The translations under genes and the position numbers were made by a program. DNA of 64,000 bases from Cellulosimicrobium sp. Marseille-Q4280 (GTDB lineage Bacteria > Actinomycetota > Actinomycetes > Actinomycetales > Cellulomonadaceae): assembly GCF_943181405.1 (NCBI RefSeq), contig NZ_CALPBY010000006.1, positions 124,001-188,000 on the forward strand, read 5' to 3'. Position 1 is the stretch's first letter; every line of letters begins with the position of its first letter. The notes below the pieces were generated by a model. It saw nothing but the letters and a program-made list of their open reading frames with translations, did not search any database and was not told the DNA's origin. This document shows positions 26,246 to 34,137 of the stretch, in pieces.

Positions 26246-27382
26246 TCAGGTCCCGGTCGGGTCGCGGTCCCCCGCGACGACGGCGTCGGCGGCCTCGCGC
26301 TCGGCGAGGGCGGCGGCGACCGCCGCGTCGACGGCGCGCTGCTGCGCGGCCTTCGCGCGGCGGCGCGCCCGGACCCGCCACACCACGAGCGCGACGACGA
26401 GGACGAGCAGGCCGAGCGCGACCCACGGGACCGCCCACGTGGATGCGGAGGCCGTCACGCCGGGCACGACAACCTCGGGATCGGGGACGGTGCCCGGCAG
26501 GGGCACGACCTCGCCGCCGACGGTGAGCGTCCCGTCGAGCCGCACGAGCGGCCGCACGCCGTCGACCTCGACCGTGCGCTCGACCGACGACCCGGGCAGG
26601 AGCTCGGGGACGTCGACGGAGGCCGCGGCGCCGCCCGCGAGGCCGAACGGACCGGTCACGCGGACGGACGTCGCGGGAGCGACCCGCGTGTTGCCCTCGT
26701 TGCGCACCGTGAAGCGCATCGTCGCGGTCCCGGCCGCGAACGGGTTGAGCGTGCCGTCGTACTCCAGGTGCACGTCCTCGACGGCGAGCGCGGGGGCGAG
26801 GTCGCCCTGGACGCGCAGGTGGACACGGGAGCCGAGGCGGCGGTCGGTCGTCACGCCGTCGTCCGCGGCGACGACGAGGGACGAGACCACCCCGGCGGCG
26901 TAGTCGCCGGGCGTGGCGTCCTGGGGCACGGTCAGGGTGAAGGGGACCTCGACGCTCTCCTGCGGCGGGACCTCGATCCCCGGCTGGGCGAGCACGATCC
27001 ACGACCCGAGCGCCGTCGACTCCTCGCCGGTCGGGAGGAGGTCCAGGGTGCCGTCGTCGGTGAGGAACCCGTCCGCCGCGTAGACCCCGAGGGCGAGCGG
27101 CTCGTCGCCGTGGTTCGTCACGACGATCGCGTCCTGGACCGAGCCGCCCGGCGCGAGCGAGTACGCGAAGTTGGGACGGTCGGTGCCCTGCGCGGTGTCG
27201 GCGGGGCGGAAGCCCCACTGCACGGTCGTCGAGGACTCGGGCGCGGGCTCGACGTCCGCCGTCGCGACGGCGGCGGGAGCGACGAGCAGCGCGAGCGTCA
27301 GGACCGGCGCGGCGAGCACGGCGAGCACGCGCCGCAGGCGTGCGCTCGCGGACGAGAGAGGGTTCGTGCGGCGGTCGGTCAT
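26246..27382 (-). CDS. DUF916 (WxL-interacting) cell-surface protein
   Basis: 378 residues: signal peptide (to about 43), a DUF916 domain (about 48-180: VQWGFRPADTAQGTDRPNFAYSLAPGGSVQDAIVVTN ... VPFTLTVPQDATPGDYAAGVV), a second Ig-like domain (about 190-290), a membrane helix (about 317-338), and a basic then Ala-rich cytoplasmic tail. DUF916 proteins bind peptidoglycan and partner with WxL proteins on Gram-positive surfaces. It lies downstream of the WxL protein on the same strand but past two strong hairpins, so it may have its own transcript. ATG 27382 is preceded by an AAGGA sequence. Confidence 0.85.
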   Translation of the reverse strand: MTDRRTNPLSSASARLRRVLAVLAAPVLTLALLVAPAAVATADVEPAPESSTTVQWGFRPADTAQGTDRPNFAYSLAPGGSVQDAIVVTNHGDEPLALGVYAADGFLTDDGTLDLLPTGEESTALGSWIVLAQPGIEVPPQESVEVPFTLTVPQDATPGDYAAGVVSSLVVAADDGVTTDRRLGSRVHLRVQGDLAPALAVEDVHLEYDGTLNPFAAGTATMRFTVRNEGNTRVAPATSVRVTGPFGLAGGAAASVDVPELLPGSSVERTVEVDGVRPLVRLDGTLTVGGEVVPLPGTVPDPEVVVPGVTASASTWAVPWVALGLLVLVVALVVWRVRARRRAKAAQQRAVDAAVAAALAEREAADAVVAGDRDPTGT

Positions 27383-27463
27383 GGTGCTGGGTCCTTCGTC
27401 GGTGATGCTCGGGCGGCGGTGCCCGTCTGGTGGAGACGGGCGCCCGTCGGTGCCTGACCATAC

Positions 27464-27496
27464 GGCCGGCCGCCACGGCGCTCGTGGCGGCCGGCC
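27464..27496 (-). terminator. Terminator hairpin after the WxL gene
   Basis: Perfect 14-bp stem (27464-27477 with 27483-27496), 5-nt loop. Confidence 0.7.
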
Positions 27497-27499
27497 ACA

Positions 27500-27528
27500 C
27501 CCCGCCCCCCTCGGCCCGGGGGGCGGGG
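27500..27528 (-). terminator. Second, adjacent hairpin after the WxL gene
   Basis: Perfect 11-bp G/C-only stem (27500-27510 with 27518-27528), 7-nt loop, directly after the stop codon of the gene at 27542. Confidence 0.65.
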
Positions 27529-27541
27529 CGGGGCGGGTGGA

Positions 27542-28816
27542 TCACCCCAGAGCGGTCAGGGTGATCGTCGCGGTGTACGTGCCGCGCGGGGTGTCGAGCG
27601 GCAGCTTGAGGTCGAGGGTCGCCCCGACCACGGACGCGCCGCGCGCGTGACCCTCGTCGGCCCGCGCGAGGGTGCGGGCCTGCGCGAGGCCCTCGCCCTC
27701 GTCGAACCCGGACGCCACGTGCTCGCCGGCGACCGCGTCGCCGCCGTTCTCGAGGACGCCCGGCGTCCAGCCGAGGTACTTGCCCTCGACGGTCTGCCCG
27801 CCCGCGACGAAGTCGGACACCTGGCCGGTGACCGACCACGCCGGGTCGCCCGCACGCGTGTCCTGCACGCGCACCGGGACGAGCTGGCCCATCGCCTGGT
27901 AGTAGCTCAGCTCCTCGGTGGCGACACCGAGGTCGACGAGGCTCGACGAGCCCTCGAGCTGCCACGTGAGCTCGCCGCCCGACTGCGCCGGGACGGTGAC
28001 GGCCACGGCCTGGTCGCCCTCGGGAGCCGGTGCGGGCGCCTCGCCCGAGTGGTCGCCGTCGACGCCGCCCGCGGTGTTGCCGGGTCCGAACGCCGCCGCC
28101 GGGTCGTTGCCCGACGTCCGGATCGTGCCCTGCACGGCCGTGCCGGCGACCCGGAGGTTGCCCGAGTTGTCCGTGAGCACGAGGTCGCCCGCGACGGCGT
28201 TGCCCCACTCGTCGGCCTGGCCGTCGGTGGTCGCCCCGACGAGCAGGTCGCGCTGGCCGTTGCTCACCGTGAGCGAGCCGCCGACGACCGCACCGGCGAC
28301 GGACACGCCGTACGCCGAGCCGTCGAGCGTCGCGTCGCCGTGCACCGAGGTGCGCAGCAGGTCGACGTAGCTCGCCTCCTGGGTCAGGAGCGTGCCGGTG
28401 ATCGTCGAGTCGTTGATCTCGACGTCGATGCCCCCGGCTGCGACGTCGCCACCGACGGTGAGGTCGTTGAGGTACAGGAACCCGACCCGCGTGTCGGCGG
28501 AGTACGCGCTCACGTCGCCCCCGACGCTCGTGCCGTCGAGCGAGACGCCGTACGCGTCGGTCGCGACGACGTCGCCACCGACCGTCACGGACGTCGCGTC
28601 GAGCCAGCCCTCGGGCTCGACGACCACGTCGCCCTCGACGGTCGCGCCGCCCAGGACGCAGTCGACGCCGCCGGGGACCACGAGGTCCCCGCTGATCGTC
28701 TGGTCACCGAGGTCGCCCGTGCACTCGACGTCCGCGGCGTGCGCCGCCGGGGCGACCACCGTGGCCGTCGCCAGCGCGAGCAGCGCGGCGGACGGGACCT
28801 TCCACTTCCATGTCAT
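27542..28816 (-). CDS. Secreted WxL-domain surface protein with beta-solenoid-like repeats
   Basis: 424 residues. Signal peptide to about 28. Residues about 30-240 are short repeats of the form xxVGGDVxxxxxxxVxxxxxxV, alternating Val/Gly, which look like a bactofilin- or beta-solenoid-type stack. The C-terminal ~150 residues are a WxL domain: WSVTGQVSDFVAGG, YLGWTPGVLENGG, and the closing GTYTATITLTALG. WxL domains attach proteins non-covalently to peptidoglycan, usually with DUF916 partners, one of which follows. AAGGAG precedes ATG 28816. The gene follows the sugar isomerase at 28856 by 39 nt and is probably co-transcribed with it. Confidence 0.8.
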   Translation of the reverse strand: MTWKWKVPSAALLALATATVVAPAAHAADVECTGDLGDQTISGDLVVPGGVDCVLGGATVEGDVVVEPEGWLDATSVTVGGDVVATDAYGVSLDGTSVGGDVSAYSADTRVGFLYLNDLTVGGDVAAGGIDVEINDSTITGTLLTQEASYVDLLRTSVHGDATLDGSAYGVSVAGAVVGGSLTVSNGQRDLLVGATTDGQADEWGNAVAGDLVLTDNSGNLRVAGTAVQGTIRTSGNDPAAAFGPGNTAGGVDGDHSGEAPAPAPEGDQAVAVTVPAQSGGELTWQLEGSSSLVDLGVATEELSYYQAMGQLVPVRVQDTRAGDPAWSVTGQVSDFVAGGQTVEGKYLGWTPGVLENGGDAVAGEHVASGFDEGEGLAQARTLARADEGHARGASVVGATLDLKLPLDTPRGTYTATITLTALG

Positions 28817-28855
28817 GCGTGCTTCTCCTTCGAAAGAAACGTGTGGTCGGTCGCG

Positions 28856-29884
28856 TCAGCCGCGGAGCGAGGAGATCTCGCCGTAGCTGCGCCGGGCGTT
28901 GCCCAGGGAGTTGAGCTCGTTGCCGGGCTCCGCCACGGTCGCGGCGTTGTCCTGCTCGTACATGCCGAAGCGCTGACCGCGGTCGCGCAGCTCCGAGAGG
29001 AAGGCGGCGTAGGGGATGTTCCCGGCGCCGAACTCGATGATGTCGTAGCCGTTGGTGCTCGCCTCGTTGGTCTTGCCGTCCTTGAGGTGCAGGATCGGGA
29101 AGCGGCGCGGGTCGGCCTTGACGTACTCGATCGGCTCGAACCCCGGGTACAGGTGACGGCCGACGTAGGCCCAGTACACGTCCATCTCGAAGAAGACGAG
29201 CTCGGGGTCGAGGTTCTCCCACAGCAGGTCGTAGACGCGCGTGCTCGGGTCGTCGCTCGTGAAGTTGAACTCCTGGGCGTGGTTGTGCGAGTAGAGCTTC
29301 AGGCCTGCCGCCTTCGCCTTCGCTCCCATCTGGTTCCACACGTCGGTCGCCTGGAGCCACGCGTCCTTCGGCACGGGGCCGCCGTAGCCGCCCGCGATCG
29401 GGCCGCCCTGCCCGAGGTGCGGCATGCCGAGCACGAGCGCCTTCTCGATCTCGGCGTCGATGTTGTTGAGGTTGAGGTTGACGTGGGCGCCCGCGGCGCG
29501 CAGGCCGTTGTCGTCGAGGAGCTGGCGGATCTCCGGCACGGTGATCGCGCCGACGTTGCCCTGCGTGTACCCGGCGAACTCGATCTCGGAGTAGCCGATG
29601 TCCGCCAGCTCCTCGAACACCTGGCGGAAGCCGAGCGAGCTGACCTTGTCGCGGACGGTGTAGAGCTGGATGCCGATGCGGTTGACGGGGACCAGGCGCC
29701 CGCGGCCGCCCGACGGGGCGGGGGCCGCGGCCAGGCCTGCGCCCCCGAGCGCGCTGGCCGCCGCCGGGCCGAGGATCGCTCCGGCACCCACGGCGACCGA
29801 CGACGCGGCGAGCGCCTTGAGCAGGTTGCGACGGCTCATCGGCTTGGCCGGGACCGTCGGGTGGTGGTGGTGCTGTGAACTCAT
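28856..29884 (-). CDS. Tat-exported sugar isomerase/epimerase family TIM barrel (copy 1)
   Basis: 342 residues. A twin-arginine signal (SRRNLLK at 17-23, then a hydrophobic stretch) is followed by an AP-endonuclease-2/xylose-isomerase-like barrel: IGIQLYTVRDKVSSLGFRQVF, YSEIEFAGYTQGNVG, LYSHNHAQEF, the metal-site segments FFEMDVYWAYVG and LHLKDG, and FGMYEQDN. The Glu/Asp/His/Glu metal ligands of the family are therefore kept. Members isomerise or epimerise sugars or cleave 3-keto-glycosides. Closely similar to the gene at 34138. GGAGAG precedes ATG 29884. Lies 92 nt after the large sugar dehydrogenase gene, with a terminator hairpin between. Confidence 0.88.
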   Translation of the reverse strand: MSSQHHHHPTVPAKPMSRRNLLKALAASSVAVGAGAILGPAAASALGGAGLAAAPAPSGGRGRLVPVNRIGIQLYTVRDKVSSLGFRQVFEELADIGYSEIEFAGYTQGNVGAITVPEIRQLLDDNGLRAAGAHVNLNLNNIDAEIEKALVLGMPHLGQGGPIAGGYGGPVPKDAWLQATDVWNQMGAKAKAAGLKLYSHNHAQEFNFTSDDPSTRVYDLLWENLDPELVFFEMDVYWAYVGRHLYPGFEPIEYVKADPRRFPILHLKDGKTNEASTNGYDIIEFGAGNIPYAAFLSELRDRGQRFGMYEQDNAATVAEPGNELNSLGNARRSYGEISSLRG

Positions 29885-29936
29885 GTCTCTCCTTCGAGGT
29901 GAGCCGCCCCGGGACAGCCCGGGGACGTCCGGTGGG

Positions 29937-29969
29937 CCGGTGGCCCGGGCGCGAGGCCCGAGCCACCGG
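29937..29969 (-). terminator. Hairpin after the sugar dehydrogenase gene
   Basis: 14-bp stem (29937-29950 with 29956-29969, one mismatch), 5-nt loop, 7 nt past the stop codon. May reduce rather than block read-through to the isomerase gene. Confidence 0.6.
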
Positions 29970-29976
29970 CGAACGG

Positions 29977-32900
29977 TCAGCTGCGGACCGTGAGGTTGAA
30001 CGTCGCCGAGCTCTTCGCGACACCGGCGGAACCGGCGTACTGGGCCTGCACCTGGTAGGTGCCGGTCTCCCCGAGCCTGGGCAGCGTCACGACGACGTCG
30101 CCGGCCGCGTCGAGCGTCCCGGTACGGGTCGCGACGGTGACGTTGTTCTTCTTGACGGTCAGGACCACGTCACCCGTGGCGACGACGCCGGTCGACGGCT
30201 CGACGTGCAGCGTCGCCTTGGCGGCGACCGCCGGCTTGACCGGGTTCGGCATGACCGACCCGGTCAGGGTCGACCTCGCCTGGGCCACGGTGAGCCGCGC
30301 CCCGGCCGACGACGCCTTGAACGTGCCGTCCGCCTGGTACGTGGCCTTGACGACGTGCGTCCCGACGGCGAGCGACGGGTCGATCGCGATCGTCGCGGTG
30401 CCCTCGGCGAGGGTCCCGCGGCCGACCTCGACGTCACCCGCCGTGAGCACGACCTCGCCGGTGGGCACGCCGCCCTCGCCGGCGACCGTCACGACCGCCT
30501 CGCCCAGGTCGCCGTAGGTGACGCGAGCGGCACCGAGCGCGATGCTCGTGGTCGACTCCACCGTCGGCTCGTCGGGTGCCTCGAGGTCGATCGTGAACGA
30601 CGCGCTGCCGAGCTCGGAGACGTTGCCCCCGGTGTCGGTCGCCCGGTACTGGAGGTCGTACGTGCCGCTCTCGGAGAACGCGACGGAGTACTGCTGGCGC
30701 GACGAGAGCGCCTGCCACGTCGCCCCGGCGTCGCGCGAGTACTCCACGCTCCGGATCGCCCCGTCGTCGGTGGCACCCACCGAGAACGTGACCGGCTCGT
30801 TGAAGACCCCGCCCACCCCGGTCGGCTCGGCCGGCGCGAGGGTGTGGACCACGGTCGGGGCCGTGACGTCGGCGACGCCGGCACCGACCATCGTGATGGC
30901 GTCGAGCGCGAGGTCGTCCGCCGAGGTGACGAAGAGCTGACCGCTGCCCTCGGGAGCGTCGAACGCGATCTCGACGTCCTTCCAGCCCGCACCGCCCGGG
31001 ATCGTCGCCGTCGCGAAGGGCGCCGCGTCGGCGGCACCCCAGCGCAGCTGGACCTGGCCGGCGCCGTTCGCCCGGACGACCGCCCCGTCGATCCCGGCGA
31101 AGTTCACCGGGTCGAAGCGCAGGAAGTCGCCGCCCGCACCGAGGCCGCGGACGGCCGTGCCGCCCGACGCCGTCTCGTCGGCGTACACGACGACGCCCTG
31201 ACGCTGCGTCGCGTGTTCCGGCTGCTGGAGCTTCGGGTTGAGGCGGACGGTGGCCTCGCCCTGGGCCGGGGGCAGCCCGTTGTGACCGGCGTCCGTGTAC
31301 GTGACGACGACTGCGCCGTAGAGCTGTGCGCCCGGCCCGTGCTCGGGCGAGTTCGGGTCGGTCAGCCACGCACCCGTGCAGCCCGCGCCCGTGTTCTCCG
31401 GGTGGGCGTGCTCGTCGTGACCGAGGCCGTACGTCCACGCGACGCGCGAGCACACGGTCCCGCCACCGCTCGGAGCCTCCTCGAAGGCCGCCGCGTAGGC
31501 CGTGACCACGCCCTGCACCATCTCCGCCGACAGTGCGCCGCCGGACAGCGCGACGAGCTCGTTGAGGCTGTACCCGCTGATCTCGCCGAGCGTCTCCGCG
31601 TCGATCCCGAGGTTCTCGACGAGGACGTCGTGACCGATCTGGTCCGCGAGCCACGCGCTGATCGGGGAGTCCGCGGTGAGGTGCGGCTCCGGCGTCTCGA
31701 CGGAGGCGTCGTCCTCGGCGTCGGTCGTCGTGACCCGGTAGGGGATCGCGTTGCCCCAGTCGAAGAACGAGCCGTTGCCCGGGTACTCCACCGTGACCTC
31801 GGGCGCCTGGTTGCCGACCGAGATGACGCGCGAGGTGAGCCCGCGCCGGCCGCCGTCGTCCGTCGCCCGGAGCCGAGCCGTGTAGGCGCCGATCTCGGTG
31901 TAGGTGTGCGTCGCCTGCGCGCCCGTGTAGTCGTACGTGCCGTCGCCGTCGACGTCCCACTCGTAGGTGAGGGTGTCACCGTCGGGGTCGGACGACGTCG
32001 AGGCGTCGAACGTGACCTCGAGCGGGGCCTCGGACGACGAGTTCGGCGTGGCGGTGAACCGCGCCTGCGGGGACTTGTTCCCCTCGACGTAGTCGATGCG
32101 GTAGAGGCCCGCGTCGGGATTGGCGCGGAAGAAGCCGTCGCCGTAGTCGAGCACGTACATCGAGCCGTCCGGACCGATCTCGATGTCCATCGGGTTGTCG
32201 TGGATCGGCTGCGCGGCGCTCGTCAGGGCGGAGTTCGGCAGGAAGTCCTCGATGTGCGTGACGTCGAACGTCGACCAGTCGACGGTGATCGCCGCGATGT
32301 AGTCCTGCGAGAACTCGCCCATGAACGCCTTGCCGTCCCAGTACTCGGGCAGCTTGGTGGTCGACGGGTTGTCGGCGTCGTAGTGGTAGACCGGGCCGCC
32401 CATCGGCGCCTGGCCGTTGCTCGTCCCGAAGTTCACGAGCTCGTCCCACGGCTGGTCGCCCGGCTCGTCGCCGTAGTACAGCGTCGCGGGGCGCGGTGCC
32501 GGGAGGTCGACGAGGCCGGTGTTCCAGCGGGACGTGTTCTGCAGGTTCTCCGGGTCGAAGAACTCCCCCGCGGTCGACGTCTCGAAGTCCCAGTCGTTGT
32601 ATGCGAAGTTGTCGCCCGTCATGAAGGGCCAGCCCGCGTTGTGCGGGTCGTCGAGGCTCGCGACGTTCCACTCGACGTAGCCCATCGGGCCACGGTCGTT
32701 GGCGTCGGCGACGGCCTTGGTCGCGTCCGGCCCGTAGTCGCCCCAGGAGATCGAGCTCGTCTCCGGGTCGACCTCGAAGCGGAACGGGTTGCGCACGCCC
32801 ATGATGAAGATCTCGGGCCGGGTGTTCTCGGTGCCCGGGGCGAACAGGTTGCCCTCGGGGATCGTGTACGTCCCGTCCTCCTGAACGTGGATCCGCAGGA

Positions 32901-33693
32901 TCTTGCCGCGCAGGTCGTTGGTGTTCCCCGCGCCGCGGCGCGAGTCGAAGCCCGGGTTCATCCCCGGCGCGTCGTTGTTGGGCGCGAAGCCGTTGGCGCC
33001 GGGCGTGCTCGCGGGCGTGTTGTCGCCCGTCGTGAGGTAGAGGTTGCCCTCGCCGTCGAAGTCGATGTCGGCCCCGACGTGGCAGCACTGCCCGCGCTGG
33101 ACCTCGACGTCGAGGATGACCTGCTCGCTCGACAGGTCGAGCGCGTCGTCGGTCCACTGGAAGCGCGACAGACGGTTGACGCCCACCCACTGGTCCCAGT
33201 AGCTCTCGTCGGCGCCGGCGGGCAGCGAGTTCGGGGCGTTCCCCGTGGGGGTGTCGGGCTGCCCGTCGCCGTCGGCGTCGATCGGCGCGTAGACGAGGTA
33301 GACCCAGCCGTTCTCCGCGAACGCGGGATCGAGCGCGATGCCCTGGAGCCCGTCCTCCGAGTTCGCGTAGACGGGGACCTGGTTGATCGTGCGCGTGGTG
33401 CCCGTCGCCGGGTCGGTGAGCCGGATGTCGCCGTTGCGCGCGGTGTGCAGCACGCGCGAGTCCGGCAGGATCGCCATGTCGAGGGGTTCGCCGACGTTCT
33501 TCGTCAGCAGGACCTTCTCGTAGTTCGACCAGTCGAGCGCGGTGTCGGCACCGGGCTCGGCCCCGTGGTCGACGCCGTCGTGCGCGGTCGCGGGCGCGAC
33601 CGCCAGGCCTACGCCTGTCAGCGCGAGGGCGCCGGCGGCGAGTGCGGCCGTCATCCCTCTGCTCAGGCGTGACCGCCTGCGGATATCCTTCAT
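29977..33693 (-). CDS. Secreted PQQ/sorbosone-type sugar dehydrogenase with PKD, CBM6-like and Ig-like domains
   Basis: 1238 residues, exported (signal to about 38). A glucose/sorbosone dehydrogenase propeller fills about 60-530: VGEPLDMAILPDSRVLHTARNG, DGLQGIALDPAFAENGWVYLVYAP, CCHVGADIDFDGEGNLYLTTGDN, YVLDYGDGFF. Then a PKD domain (about 548-625, DPDGDTLTYEWDVDGDGTYDY), a domain with two Cys (about 631-815), a CBM6-like module (about 851-938), an OmpL47-like Ig domain (about 954-1039) and two C-terminal Ig-like repeats. It probably oxidises an extracellular sugar or polysaccharide end. ATG 33693 has AGGAG 9 nt upstream and a signal follows, unlike the upstream alternative at 33765. A ~260-nt leader precedes it. 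Confidence 0.85.
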   Translation of the reverse strand: MKDIRRRSRLSRGMTAALAAGALALTGVGLAVAPATAHDGVDHGAEPGADTALDWSNYEKVLLTKNVGEPLDMAILPDSRVLHTARNGDIRLTDPATGTTRTINQVPVYANSEDGLQGIALDPAFAENGWVYLVYAPIDADGDGQPDTPTGNAPNSLPAGADESYWDQWVGVNRLSRFQWTDDALDLSSEQVILDVEVQRGQCCHVGADIDFDGEGNLYLTTGDNTPASTPGANGFAPNNDAPGMNPGFDSRRGAGNTNDLRGKILRIHVQEDGTYTIPEGNLFAPGTENTRPEIFIMGVRNPFRFEVDPETSSISWGDYGPDATKAVADANDRGPMGYVEWNVASLDDPHNAGWPFMTGDNFAYNDWDFETSTAGEFFDPENLQNTSRWNTGLVDLPAPRPATLYYGDEPGDQPWDELVNFGTSNGQAPMGGPVYHYDADNPSTTKLPEYWDGKAFMGEFSQDYIAAITVDWSTFDVTHIEDFLPNSALTSAAQPIHDNPMDIEIGPDGSMYVLDYGDGFFRANPDAGLYRIDYVEGNKSPQARFTATPNSSSEAPLEVTFDASTSSDPDGDTLTYEWDVDGDGTYDYTGAQATHTYTEIGAYTARLRATDDGGRRGLTSRVISVGNQAPEVTVEYPGNGSFFDWGNAIPYRVTTTDAEDDASVETPEPHLTADSPISAWLADQIGHDVLVENLGIDAETLGEISGYSLNELVALSGGALSAEMVQGVVTAYAAAFEEAPSGGGTVCSRVAWTYGLGHDEHAHPENTGAGCTGAWLTDPNSPEHGPGAQLYGAVVVTYTDAGHNGLPPAQGEATVRLNPKLQQPEHATQRQGVVVYADETASGGTAVRGLGAGGDFLRFDPVNFAGIDGAVVRANGAGQVQLRWGAADAAPFATATIPGGAGWKDVEIAFDAPEGSGQLFVTSADDLALDAITMVGAGVADVTAPTVVHTLAPAEPTGVGGVFNEPVTFSVGATDDGAIRSVEYSRDAGATWQALSSRQQYSVAFSESGTYDLQYRATDTGGNVSELGSASFTIDLEAPDEPTVESTTSIALGAARVTYGDLGEAVVTVAGEGGVPTGEVVLTAGDVEVGRGTLAEGTATIAIDPSLAVGTHVVKATYQADGTFKASSAGARLTVAQARSTLTGSVMPNPVKPAVAAKATLHVEPSTGVVATGDVVLTVKKNNVTVATRTGTLDAAGDVVVTLPRLGETGTYQVQAQYAGSAGVAKSSATFNLTVRS

Positions 33694-33860
33694 GTGATGC
33701 CACTCCTGTGAGGTTTCAGTCGCCTGTGAGGGGTCATCCGGACCGGGTCGCCCCCGTCGCGCCAACGACGGAATCGGGTGGCCCGGTCTGTGTGTGTGGA
33801 CTGGTGGGGCGCGGACGGGCGCCCGGCGTCGTGTCCTCCTCGTCTCGTCGTCGAGCGAAG

Positions 33861-33884
33861 CTCCCGCACGTCGGCGTGCGGGAG
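33861..33884 (-). promoter_or_regulatory. Leader hairpin of the sugar dehydrogenase mRNA
   Basis: Perfect 10-bp stem with TCGG loop. The sequence just beside it (CCTCCTCGTCTCG, 33835 onward) is repeated in the leader of the isomerase gene at 34138. Confidence 0.5.
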
Positions 33885-33942
33885 GAAGTACCTCTCCGGC
33901 CCCTGCGCGGTGCGCGGAGCGGGCGGGCGTCGGGTACGTTCA

Positions 33943-33987
33943 CCTACCGCCCGGTCGTTATCCTACGGACCTTCTGTCAGGTGTCAA
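33943..33987 (-). promoter_or_regulatory. Promoter/operator of the sugar dehydrogenase
   Basis: On the minus strand TTGACA (33987-33982), a 16-nt spacer and TAGGAT (33965-33960), a near-consensus promoter, followed by a conserved start-site block containing the ACCG-CC-CGGT inverted repeat. The 25 bp at 33943-33967 match 35305-35329 at 24 positions. Confidence 0.75.
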
Positions 33988-34038
33988 TCAAAAGTTGGAA
34001 GTTGATCGTTAGTTGGGTTCCGGCGCACCCGCAGACGC

Positions 34039-34085
34039 CGCGATCCCCGCAGCGGCCCTGGTTCCAGGGTGCTGCGGGGATCGCG
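34039..34085 (-). terminator. Terminator of isomerase copy 2
   Basis: Perfect 15-bp outer stem (34039-34053 with 34071-34085) plus an inner 6-bp stem, about 50 nt after the stop codon of the minus-strand gene at 34138. Confidence 0.75.
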
Positions 34086-34137
34086 GGAGACCCGCCGTCG
34101 GACGGACCGGGTCGGTGCGGGACGTCCGGCCGCGACG

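Larger units (their letters stand above)
33694..34137. other. 444-nt region: long leader, promoter and terminator
   Basis: No gene. From left to right it holds the 5' leader of the sugar dehydrogenase with a perfect hairpin (33861-33884), the promoter/operator (33943-33987), and the terminator of the second isomerase gene (34039-34085). Confidence 0.7.

Noticed and set aside
24954-28208. Long minus-strand frames across the MFS and WxL region
   Set aside because: They run antisense to the MFS gene and in the wrong frame of the DUF916 and WxL genes, with no protein-like composition.
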